From: Flavobacteriaceae bacterium
GTDB lineage: Bacteria > Bacteroidota > Bacteroidia > Flavobacteriales > Flavobacteriaceae
DNA length: 12,059 nt
Reading direction: 5' to 3'
NCBI GenBank assembly: GCA_947458575.1
Contig: CANHBE010000056.1
Coordinates: 1-12,059, forward strand
Below, piece after piece: positions 1 through 6,401 of the stretch. The position numbers and the translations under genes were made by a program. The notes under the pieces are model-generated. The model worked only from the letters and a program-made list of their open reading frames with translations, did no database searches and was not told the origin of the DNA. Position 1 is the first letter of the stretch. Each line of letters opens with the position of its first letter.

Positions 1-511
1 GGAATAAAATTTCATTCTTGAACTTGCCATCAACCAGATTCCAATCTTCTTTTAGTCCGATTTGACAGAATCCAAAAGTAGTAAAAAGCGCCAGACTCGC
101 AGCATTATCAGCACTAATATTTGCATACAGTTGATGCAGTTGAAGTTGGTGAAAAGCGAATTGTATAATCAATTCCAATGCCTCTTTGCCATAACCTTTC
201 GAACGATCGTTTTCTTGCTGTATCACAATCCCAACGCCTGCCCTACGATTTTTCGGGTCAAAATCAAAAAGATCAATCAGACCTATAGCCCGAAAGTCAT
301 CACTTTGGCAAATGGCTAATCGCAATTGCTTCGCTTCATAAATATCTTGATGTGCATTCTTTAAGTACTGTCGTATCAGGAACCGACTGTATGGCGTCTG
401 TGTTCCGCTTACCTCCCAAACAGACTCATCGTTCTCTATTTTGTAAAGAAATTCGAGATCTTCCGGTTCGAGGGCTCTCAAGTAAATTGACTTTCCTTGT
501 AATGTTAGCAT
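1..511 (-). CDS. GNAT-family N-acetyltransferase, C-terminus cut by window edge
   Basis: The minus strand reads without a stop from an ATG at 511-509 to the left edge, giving 170 residues that begin MLTLQGKSIYLRALEPEDLE. This is a GNAT fold of the RimJ/SpeG type, which transfers acetyl from acetyl-CoA to an amine such as a protein N-terminus, a polyamine or a small metabolite. The start has the typical 'I.LR.lEpeDle.ly.ien' opening. The acetyl-CoA pyrophosphate loop RSKGYGKEA is at residues 103-111, and the C-terminal pattern N-I-x3-N-x2-S-x2-LF-x3-GF spans about 132-148. Family members are usually about 175-185 residues, so only a few are missing. The ATG lies inside the last codons of dapF (7-base overlap), so translation is probably coupled. 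The substrate cannot be inferred; the family call is secure. Confidence 0.9.
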   Translation of the reverse strand, partial: MLTLQGKSIYLRALEPEDLEFLYKIENDESVWEVSGTQTPYSRFLIRQYLKNAHQDIYEAKQLRLAICQSDDFRAIGLIDLFDFDPKNRRAGVGIVIQQENDRSKGYGKEALELIIQFAFHQLQLHQLYANISADNAASLALFTTFGFCQIGLKEDWNLVDGKFKNEILF

Positions 512-1287
512 ATAATGGAACCTTTAAAGACAAATGTTGCCGGACCCTTGAGACAGACCTCCTCATATACATCATCGTTTTTAGAAAATGACACTTCAAG
601 TGTACCGCCTTCAACCTCGATTTCTACTTGCTGAGAACTCGTCTGTCCATTACGATGCATCGCAATCGCAACTGCAGTAGCACCTGTGCCACAAGACAAA
701 GTTTCATCTTCGACACCACGTTCGTAGGTTCGAATTGCAAATTTATTTGGTCCGATTTGTTGCGCGAAGTTGACATTACTTCCTTCATCACCGTACAACT
801 CGCTATATCTGATTTGACTTCCCAACTTCTTAACATCGATTTGCTTGAGGTCTTCCACTAACGCAATATGGTGCGGAGAACCCGTATTTAAAAAAGTATA
901 ATTCGGATGCGTTTCTATAGTTGAAACTGCATTCATTTTCAAAGAGACCATATCATCATCAGTAACCGTGGCCTCATGTAAACCATCGACAGCCAAGAAT
1001 GAAGTATGATTTTCGACTATTCCCAGCTTTTTGGCAAACGCAACGATACATCTCCCGCCATTGCCGCACATTGAACTTTGATTTCCGTCTGAATTGTAAT
1101 ATACCATTTTGAAATCAGCATGAAAATCGTTCTCCAGTAAAATCAGACCATCTCCTCCAATACCAAAACGGCGATTGCACAAATGCTTCACAAGTTGATG
1201 ATCATCTTTCGGGAAAAAAAGTTCGCGATTGTCAACCATCACAAAATCATTACCTGTGCCTTCATATTTATAAAATGATATCTCCAT
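505..1287 (-). CDS. dapF: Diaminopimelate epimerase
   Basis: A 260-residue cytosolic, cofactor-independent racemase that interconverts LL- and meso-diaminopimelate, the last step before meso-DAP enters lysine and peptidoglycan synthesis. The two catalytic cysteines are present: Cys74 in the MCGNGGRC motif (73-80) and Cys199 in LSCGTGATA (197-205). The N-terminal YEGTGNDFVMVDN (8-20) and FGIGGDGL (41-48) are also family signatures, and the length is normal. I chose the ATG at 1287-1285, giving MEISFYKYEGTGND. An in-frame TTG 21 bases upstream would add seven residues, but it overlaps a TACCTTTG box that looks like the promoter -7 element. The gene is divergent from degP and its stop overlaps the start of the downstream acetyltransferase. 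No frameshift or missing active-site residue is seen. Confidence 0.97.
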   Translation of the reverse strand: MEISFYKYEGTGNDFVMVDNRELFFPKDDHQLVKHLCNRRFGIGGDGLILLENDFHADFKMVYYNSDGNQSSMCGNGGRCIVAFAKKLGIVENHTSFLAVDGLHEATVTDDDMVSLKMNAVSTIETHPNYTFLNTGSPHHIALVEDLKQIDVKKLGSQIRYSELYGDEGSNVNFAQQIGPNKFAIRTYERGVEDETLSCGTGATAVAIAMHRNGQTSSQQVEIEVEGGTLEVSFSKNDDVYEEVCLKGPATFVFKGSIIC

Positions 1288-1305
1288 ATACTTTTCGTAA
1301 GAAGC

Positions 1306-1313
1306 CAAAGGTA
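1306..1313 (-). promoter_or_regulatory. Candidate -7 promoter box for dapF
   Basis: On the minus strand the sequence is TACCTTTG, an exact match to the Bacteroidota -7 consensus TAnnTTTG. It sits 18 bases before the chosen dapF ATG, so transcription would start close to the start codon and give a very short leader. No clear TTG is found at the expected -33 distance (the nearest is about 13 bases upstream), so the call rests on the -7 box and its position. Confidence 0.45.
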
Positions 1314-1382
1314 CAAATTACCAAAACAAAAAGACTACCTATTTTGCGCTTGGATGAAATCCTAAAATACGTTTAAAAGACT

Positions 1383-1421
1383 CTTAACATTACGTTAAGC
1401 CTTGTTAAACGGCAGTTAAAC
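1383..1421 (+). promoter_or_regulatory. Phased GTTAA repeats, candidate regulator binding site upstream of degP
   Basis: Three GTTAA copies start at 1394, 1404 and 1415, that is, 10 and 11 bases apart; the last two extend to GTTAAAC. The first also pairs with CTTAAC at 1383-1388 to form the perfect inverted repeat CTTAAC-N5-GTTAAG. Repeats at about one helical turn fit binding by tandem regulator protomers on one DNA face, as with OmpR/PhoB-type response regulators. They end about 10 bases upstream of a near-consensus -7 box (AACATTTG, 1429-1436). The regulator is unknown. A role in envelope-stress control of degP is an inference from position. Confidence 0.4.
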
Positions 1422-1428
1422 TCTATGC

Positions 1429-1436
1429 AACATTTG
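1429..1436 (+). promoter_or_regulatory. Weak candidate -7 box for degP
   Basis: AACATTTG differs from TAnnTTTG at one base. The GTTAA repeat cluster replaces a clear -33 element, as would fit an activator-dependent promoter. It implies a leader of about 65 bases before the ATG at 1507, AT-rich and without a Shine-Dalgarno sequence. Low certainty. Confidence 0.25.
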
Positions 1437-1506
1437 AATTCTTTATTAATTTTACGGACCAAATTCAAAATAAAACAATCTTGTTTCATTAAAAATTTTA
1501 AATACC

Positions 1507-2904
1507 ATGAAAAATTTTTCTAGTTTATTTTTAGTATCAGTCTTGAGTGGTGCTACTACGCTCGGAGGCTACAAATTATTGATAGACAATGATGGATTCT
1601 TCTCAAAACCAAAGAGTATTGTGACCCTTGCCCAGGAAAACTACAGCAAAAATGTAGGATTGGGTCCGGAAGGTCTCGACTTTACAGTGGCAGCCGACAA
1701 AACAATTCACACTGTAGTGCACGTGAAGAACGTTTCCTATCGAACAATCACCAACCCGATGCTTGAGTTTTTTTACGGATATCGTGGCGGTCAACAACAA
1801 GAACAAATCGGTACAGGCTCTGGAGTAATTATCTCAGAGGATGGTTATATCGTAACGAATAACCATGTGGTTAAAGACGCTTCCGATATAGAGATTACAC
1901 TCAATAACAAAAAGACTTACAAAGCCAAACTCATCGGGACCGATTCAAAAATGGATATTGCGCTATTGAAGATCAATGCTGATGAAAAATTACCATATTC
2001 CGTTTTTGCAGATTCCGACAACTCCAAAGTGGGTGAATGGGTTTTGGCAGTTGGAAATCCATACAACCTGAATTCGACAGTAACCGCAGGTATCATTTCT
2101 GCCAAAGCTCGTAACCTCGATACGACCGGTATTCAGTCTTTTATCCAAACAGATGCGGCGGTGAATCCTGGAAATAGCGGCGGCGCGCTAGTGAATACGA
2201 GAGGTGAGCTAATCGGTATCAATACTATGATTTCGTCACAAACGGGTTCTTACGTGGGTTATTCCTTCGCAGTGCCTTCTAACATTGCACGAAAAATCAT
2301 CGAAGACATCATGGAATTTGGAAATGTACAGCGCGGAATACTCGGCATCGAGGGTGGCGAATTGAACAGTGCGGCTTCCAAAGAACTAGGTATTAAAGAA
2401 ACACAAGGCTTTTACATCAAAAAGGTAACTAAAAACTCCGGTGCCGAAAAATCAGGATTGCTTAAAGGTGACATCATTGTCAAATTAGACAATCAAGAAA
2501 TCAATACTTATGCAGAATTATCCGGTTATATTAATACCAAGCGACCAAATGACAAAGTTCAAGTGCAGTATATCAGAGATGGAAAAACTTTTTCTGTCCC
2601 TGTAGTACTAACAAAAAATGAATTCTATACCACAGAATTTAAAGGAATTGAATTTGAAAATATAGATGCTGCTGACAAGAAAAAGTACAAGATAGATTCC
2701 GGTGTCCGTATCAAAGAAATTAACAATGATAATCTGAAACCATACTACGACGAACTTAAGGGCACTATTATCCTCAGCGTCGACAATGTCAAAGCTTCGG
2801 ATATCGAAACACTATCGAGAATTATCGAAAAGAAAAATGAAGACCAAAGTGTCAGTTTAGAGATGATCAACAAAATGGGTCAACGAATTAGAATCATTAT
2901 TTAA
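1507..2904 (+). CDS. degP: Periplasmic HtrA/DegP-family serine protease
   Basis: A 465-residue trypsin-like serine protease with two C-terminal PDZ regions, expected to degrade or refold misfolded proteins in the periplasm. The N-terminus (MKNFSSLFLVSVLSGATTLG) is a hydrophobic export signal, with no lipobox cysteine seen. The catalytic triad is intact: His120 in VTNNHVV, Asp150 in MDIALL, and Ser224 in NPGNSGGAL. PDZ1 covers roughly 275-370 (GxLGIEG, then SGLLKGDIIVKL at 316-327). A second, more diverged PDZ-like unit fills about 377-465. Length and architecture match Do-type proteases of Bacteroidota. The start has no Shine-Dalgarno but is the first ATG before the signal peptide. The gene is transcribed alone: it is divergent from dapF and followed within 30 bases by a strong terminator. 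The degP/htrA name reflects family membership rather than proven orthology to the E. coli gene. Confidence 0.95.
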   Translation: MKNFSSLFLVSVLSGATTLGGYKLLIDNDGFFSKPKSIVTLAQENYSKNVGLGPEGLDFTVAADKTIHTVVHVKNVSYRTITNPMLEFFYGYRGGQQQEQIGTGSGVIISEDGYIVTNNHVVKDASDIEITLNNKKTYKAKLIGTDSKMDIALLKINADEKLPYSVFADSDNSKVGEWVLAVGNPYNLNSTVTAGIISAKARNLDTTGIQSFIQTDAAVNPGNSGGALVNTRGELIGINTMISSQTGSYVGYSFAVPSNIARKIIEDIMEFGNVQRGILGIEGGELNSAASKELGIKETQGFYIKKVTKNSGAEKSGLLKGDIIVKLDNQEINTYAELSGYINTKRPNDKVQVQYIRDGKTFSVPVVLTKNEFYTTEFKGIEFENIDAADKKKYKIDSGVRIKEINNDNLKPYYDELKGTIILSVDNVKASDIETLSRIIEKKNEDQSVSLEMINKMGQRIRIII

Positions 2905-2930
2905 ATGTAATAGTTGCATTATTATTCACG

Positions 2931-2961
2931 AAAAACCGCCACAATTTGAGGCGGTTTTTTT
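2931..2961 (+). terminator. Intrinsic terminator of degP
   Basis: A perfect 10-bp stem, AAAAACCGCC (2931-2940) with GGCGGTTTTT (2950-2959), encloses a 9-base loop. The 3' arm runs into seven Ts (2955-2961). It starts 26 bases past the degP stop and separates degP from gap. Confidence 0.93.
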
Positions 2962-2985
2962 GTTTAGATTTTTTTTCCAAAATGC

Positions 2986-3016
2986 TTTACGAAAACGATT
3001 GAAATCAATACTTTTG
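2986..3016 (+). promoter_or_regulatory. Promoter of the GAPDH gene
   Basis: TACTTTTG at 3009-3016 matches the Bacteroidota -7 consensus TAnnTTTG exactly. TTTA at 2986-2989, one base off the TTTG-like -33 element, lies 19 bases upstream, a normal spacing. Transcription would begin near 3021-3024, leaving a leader of about 68 bases before the ATG at 3091. Confidence 0.6.
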
Positions 3017-3023
3017 CACCGAT

Positions 3024-3045
3024 TTGGTTTAGTTTTAAAAACCAA
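3024..3045 (+). other. Stem-loop at the predicted 5' end of the GAPDH transcript
   Basis: TTGGTTT (3024-3030) pairs perfectly with AAACCAA (3039-3045) across an 8-base AT-rich loop. The stem begins at the start site predicted from the -7 box. A 5'-terminal hairpin of this kind could protect the mRNA from 5'-end decay. No riboswitch family is recognised, and the stem is AT-rich and modest. Confidence 0.35.
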
Positions 3046-3090
3046 TGTTTCTGAATTTAAAAACAACACTAACTATTTTAATTTCACACA

Positions 3091-4539
3091 ATGAGCAACA
3101 TCAATGTATACGAGAAAGAGGTTTCTTTTCAAGTCGACAGAAGAAGAGCCGGAGTCGAGTTTATTAAGATCATCAATGATTTATGGTACGACAAATCAAT
3201 AGAAATGGTTTTATTTCGCAATCAACTTATCAATTGCAATGTAAGTGACATTATTAATTTACATGAATACGCGGGTGAATTTGTTGGCAAACCCATTTCC
3301 ATTTTTGATACTGTAGACATTGCTAAAGAAATCCTTACTCTAGACTTGCCACCTTCTAAGTTAGATATTGGTAAATTGACATACGAATACAATCTGGAGA
3401 ACAACAAGTACAATAATGCCAGAGCATTCGTCATTGATAAGTTGAAAAATGCCAAGAATACGGCAGATATTCAACCAAAAGATGTTGTGCTTTACGGCTT
3501 TGGTCGTATTGGTCGTTTACTCGCTCGGGAGTTGATGGGTAAAATGGGTAAAGGAACGCAATTGCGTTTGAGAGCCATCGTTACACGAGATAAGAATGAT
3601 GCTGTTTCTTTGGAAAAAAGAGCATCTTTGTTGCGTTATGATTCAATTCACGGGGACTTTCAAGGATCTGTTATTGCTGATGCTGCAAACAATGCTTTGA
3701 TTATCAATGGCACTACTGTTCATGTCATCACTGCCAACGGTCCGGAAGAAATTGATTACACCAAATATGGTATTGAAGACGCACTAGTCATTGACAATAC
3801 AGGTGCTTTTACAACACAAGAGGCTTTGGCGCGACACCTAACCTCAAAAGGTGCTCAGAAAGTATTGCTTACTGCTCCGGGTAAAGGCGTTCCAAATATA
3901 GTTCATGGTGTAAACCAAAATGACTACAATCCGGATGAAGTGGATATTTTCTCTGCAGCATCTTGTACCACTAATGCCATAACACCTGTACTTAAAGCGT
4001 TGGAAGATACACTTGGTGTTGTAAAAGGGCATTTGGAAACCATTCACGCGTATACCAATGATCAGAATTTGGTAGATAACATGCACAATAAATACCGACG
4101 CGGACGAGCGGCTGGTCTGAACATGGTTATTACTGAAACCGGAGCGGGAACAGCCGTATCTAAGGCAATTCCGTCATTGACCGGAAAATTGACTTCAAAT
4201 GCCATTCGTGTTCCTGTGCCAAATGGTTCGTTAGTCGTCCTCAATCTTGAAGTGGGTAAGGAAACGTCTGTGGCAGATATTAATGCGATCATGAAAAAAT
4301 ATGCGCTCGAAGGTGAACTAGTAGAACAGATTAAATATTCCTTAAACAACGAATTGGTTTCCTCGGATATCATCGGAACTTCTGCACCGGCTATATACGA
4401 CAGTAACGCTACGATCGTTTCCGGTGACGGAAAGAATGTTGTTTTGTATATTTGGTATGACAACGAATATGGTTACAGTCATCAAGTAATTCGACTGGCA
4501 AAATATATTGCAAAAGTGCGACGATACAACTACTATTAA
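3091..4539 (+). CDS. gap: Long-form glyceraldehyde-3-phosphate dehydrogenase (N-terminally extended)
   Basis: Phosphorylating GAPDH, converting glyceraldehyde-3-phosphate plus phosphate to 1,3-bisphosphoglycerate with reduction of NAD(P), in glycolysis or gluconeogenesis. The classical core starts near residue 131: the Rossmann loop GFGRIGR (136-142), catalytic Cys292 in SAASCTTN, base His319 in HAYTNDQ (27 residues after the Cys, as in standard GAPDH), and the WYDNEYGYS C-terminal signature (455-463). At 482 residues it is about 150 longer than the usual 330-340. About 130 residues precede the core (starting MSNINVYEKEVSFQVDRRRA), in which I recognise no domain. Extended GAPDHs of about 480 residues are known in Bacteroidota and some gammaproteobacteria. 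The region that normally holds the Asn-Asp NAD-selectivity pair reads V-T-R-D (164-167), so cofactor preference is uncertain. It has its own promoter and terminator, hence is monocistronic. Confidence 0.95.
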   Translation: MSNINVYEKEVSFQVDRRRAGVEFIKIINDLWYDKSIEMVLFRNQLINCNVSDIINLHEYAGEFVGKPISIFDTVDIAKEILTLDLPPSKLDIGKLTYEYNLENNKYNNARAFVIDKLKNAKNTADIQPKDVVLYGFGRIGRLLARELMGKMGKGTQLRLRAIVTRDKNDAVSLEKRASLLRYDSIHGDFQGSVIADAANNALIINGTTVHVITANGPEEIDYTKYGIEDALVIDNTGAFTTQEALARHLTSKGAQKVLLTAPGKGVPNIVHGVNQNDYNPDEVDIFSAASCTTNAITPVLKALEDTLGVVKGHLETIHAYTNDQNLVDNMHNKYRRGRAAGLNMVITETGAGTAVSKAIPSLTGKLTSNAIRVPVPNGSLVVLNLEVGKETSVADINAIMKKYALEGELVEQIKYSLNNELVSSDIIGTSAPAIYDSNATIVSGDGKNVVLYIWYDNEYGYSHQVIRLAKYIAKVRRYNYY

Positions 4540-4567
4540 TAGATGTATAGAAAGTAGTACTAAATAG

Positions 4568-4599
4568 ATCCGCCTTCGATTTGAAGGCGGATTTTTTTT
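4568..4599 (+). terminator. Intrinsic terminator of the GAPDH gene
   Basis: A perfect 10-bp stem, ATCCGCCTTC (4568-4577) with GAAGGCGGAT (4583-4592), has a 5-base loop and is followed by eight Ts (4592-4599). It starts 28 bases after the stop codon. There is no matching T-run in the other direction, so it serves the plus strand. Confidence 0.95.
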
Positions 4600-4700
4600 G
4601 AAAGTTGGCTGAATTAACTGCACATAGACCAACCCATACATGAACTCTAGAATGATTTTCCTTTAGATTTGAATATAAGGTACAAGAAAAGTCTAAACGT

Positions 4701-4783
4701 GGGTTGCGTGAGGGATCGCGGCGATATCCTCGCAGCGTAGCAAGAGATAAAGCCAAGAGCCCGACCCGCAGGGTCACGCCCAA
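4701..4783. repeat. Palindrome-rich intergenic element, probable interspersed repeat
   Basis: A GC-rich island inside an AT-rich convergent gap (4600-4792). It is bounded by GCGTGA (4706-4711) and its inverse TCACGC (4774-4779). Inside lie an imperfect hairpin, GAGGGATCG (4710-4718) against CGATATCCTC (4722-4731), and a tight hairpin GACCC-GCA-GGGTC (4763-4775). The minus-strand form (GGGCGTGACCCTGCGGGTCG ... GATCCCTCACGC) strongly resembles an untranslated repeat I recall scattered between genes in many Flavobacteriia genomes. It has no coding capacity of its own. It lies just past the permease stop, so its hairpins might also end or protect that transcript. Only one copy is in the window, so its repetitive nature rests on recall. 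Confidence 0.6.
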
Positions 4784-4792
4784 AAACTGTAT

Positions 4793-6202
4793 CTACTTTT
4801 TCTCTTTTGTCAGATAATATACAGGAATTCCGAGTAACATAATCAGCACACCCCAGCCGCAAGTGCTTGTTTTGCTGTAGAGTAAAGCAATGCTAACAGC
4901 AGAGGCTAAAATGATATAAAGTGCCGGTAAGAGCGGATAACCGAAAGCCTTATATGGTCGTTCCGCATCCGGAGATTTCTTTCTAAGGATAAAAATTCCA
5001 TAAATAGTCAGCACATAGAAGATCAGCACGATAATCATAACAAAGTCGAGTAAATCGCCATACTTTCCGGTGAGGCACAAAGCCGATGCCCAAATGCATT
5101 GCGCCCACAACGCCCATGCCGGGACACTTGCCTGATTGAGGTGCGCAGCTTTTTCAAAAAACAAACCATCTTTTGCCATGGTGTAATATACTCGAGCTCC
5201 AGCCATAATAAGTCCGTTATTACACGCAAAAGTTGAAATCATAATCATCACTGCGATGATTAATGTCCCTTGATCGCCAAAAATATTTTGTGATGCGACA
5301 ACTGCAACCCTATCGGATTTGGCAGTTGCAATTTCTTGAATCGGAATCACGGCCAAATACATAAGGTTGGCTAGAATATAAATGAATGTCACAATTAAAG
5401 TTCCGAGAAACAAGCTCAGTCCAACATTGCGCTTTGGGTTTTTAATTTCTCCGGCAATAAAAGTTACACCATTCCATGCATCACTCGAGAAGAGAGAGCC
5501 AACCATAGCTGCGGCTATTCCTGTTAGCAATGAAACGCCACCAATGGGTGTCCATAATCCGGATTCTGATGAAAATGATTTTGGAGTCCATAGGTCGGTC
5601 CAGTTCGAGTTCCAAATTTCGGATTGTGCACCAAGAAGAAATCCAAATATAATGAGTCCAACCAATGATAATATCTTAATCATGGTTAAGACTGTCTGTA
5701 AGGTTTTGCTATTTTTGACACCTCGGCTATTGACGTAGGTCAGTAAAACGATCGTGACGATTGAAACAATTTGCGCCGCATGAAGTGTAAAGTCACCGGA
5801 TTGAAATAAAATATTCTCCTCGCTCATCATCGGAAAAAGGTAGGCTGCAAATTTGGAAAAACCCACGCCAACGGCAGCAATAGTTCCTGTTTGGATTACG
5901 GCAAAAAAACTCCAGCCATAAAGAAAGGCAATCAGTTTATTGTAAGACTCTCTAAGATAGACGTATTGTCCACCTGCATTGGGAAACATAGCACTCAACT
6001 CACCATAACTTACAGCAGCTATCATTGTGATGATGCCGGAAATAACCCAAATCAAAGTGAGCCAGCCTGCAGAACCGACTTGCCGGGCGATGTCTGAGCT
6101 GACAATAAAAATCCCGGATCCAATCATCGAACCAACAACTAACATGGTTGCATCCAACAAACCTAATTCCCTTTTGAACTCCTCTTGATTTTGGTTTTTC
6201 AT
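4793..6202 (-). CDS. APC-superfamily amino acid permease (LAT-like)
   Basis: A 469-residue inner-membrane transporter with about 12 hydrophobic segments and short cytoplasmic ends. The opening LGLLDATMLVVGSMIGSGIF carries the TM1 substrate-binding GSGIF motif (28-32) of the amino acid-polyamine-organocation family. TM6 shows the family pattern FSSDAWNGVTFIAGEIKNPK (238-257), and the late loop has the ERPYKAFGYPLLP signature (414-426). This combination points to the LAT/SteT-like branch, which imports or exchanges neutral amino acids, but the substrate cannot be assigned. The ATG at 6202-6200 is well placed right before the cytoplasmic N-terminus. Upstream (6203-6320) only a weak minus-strand box TATCTTTA (6253-6246) resembles a -7 element. 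No canonical terminator follows; the palindromic repeat at 4701-4783 is the only structure downstream. Confidence 0.92.
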   Translation of the reverse strand: MKNQNQEEFKRELGLLDATMLVVGSMIGSGIFIVSSDIARQVGSAGWLTLIWVISGIITMIAAVSYGELSAMFPNAGGQYVYLRESYNKLIAFLYGWSFFAVIQTGTIAAVGVGFSKFAAYLFPMMSEENILFQSGDFTLHAAQIVSIVTIVLLTYVNSRGVKNSKTLQTVLTMIKILSLVGLIIFGFLLGAQSEIWNSNWTDLWTPKSFSSESGLWTPIGGVSLLTGIAAAMVGSLFSSDAWNGVTFIAGEIKNPKRNVGLSLFLGTLIVTFIYILANLMYLAVIPIQEIATAKSDRVAVVASQNIFGDQGTLIIAVMIMISTFACNNGLIMAGARVYYTMAKDGLFFEKAAHLNQASVPAWALWAQCIWASALCLTGKYGDLLDFVMIIVLIFYVLTIYGIFILRKKSPDAERPYKAFGYPLLPALYIILASAVSIALLYSKTSTCGWGVLIMLLGIPVYYLTKEKK

Positions 6203-6320
6203 CTTGACAAATCTTTAATTTGATAAATTTTTAGTGAGTCGCTGCTAAAGATATAAAAAGATTAATTAGTGGAATCATACGTCTTACAATCGCCGATAAA
6301 AAATTTGGTTTCCGTATCTA

Positions 6321-6353
6321 AAAAAAGAGACCCAACTAAGCTAGTCAGGTCTC
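6321..6353 (-). terminator. Intrinsic terminator of the DUF4832 protein gene
   Basis: Read on the minus strand, GAGACC (6353-6348) pairs with GGTCTC (6332-6327). Inside the loop a second stem forms, ACTA with TAGT around a 3-base loop. The outer stem is followed directly by six Ts (complement of 6321-6326). It starts 48 bases after the stop codon at 6402. Confidence 0.88.
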
Positions 6354-6401
6354 CGGAATTAAATTAAAACCACAAAACTAAATATCGATTAGGCACCAAA
6401 T

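Noticed and set aside
62..591. Two plus-strand open frames (62-319 and 352-591) opposite the acetyltransferase
   Set aside because: The minus strand encodes a clear GNAT protein through this stretch; the plus-strand translations look random.
1288..1308. Seven-residue upstream extension of dapF from a TTG codon
   Set aside because: The TTG lies within the TACCTTTG promoter-like box, and the extension precedes the conserved family N-terminus, so the ATG at 1287 is the better start.
4062..4463. 133-codon minus-strand open frame inside gap
   Set aside because: It is antisense to the conserved catalytic core of GAPDH, has no recognisable protein features and no promoter; it is a shadow of the real gene.
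5382..5738. 118-codon plus-strand open frame inside the permease
   Set aside because: It overlaps conserved transmembrane coding sequence on the other strand and has no family resemblance or start signals.
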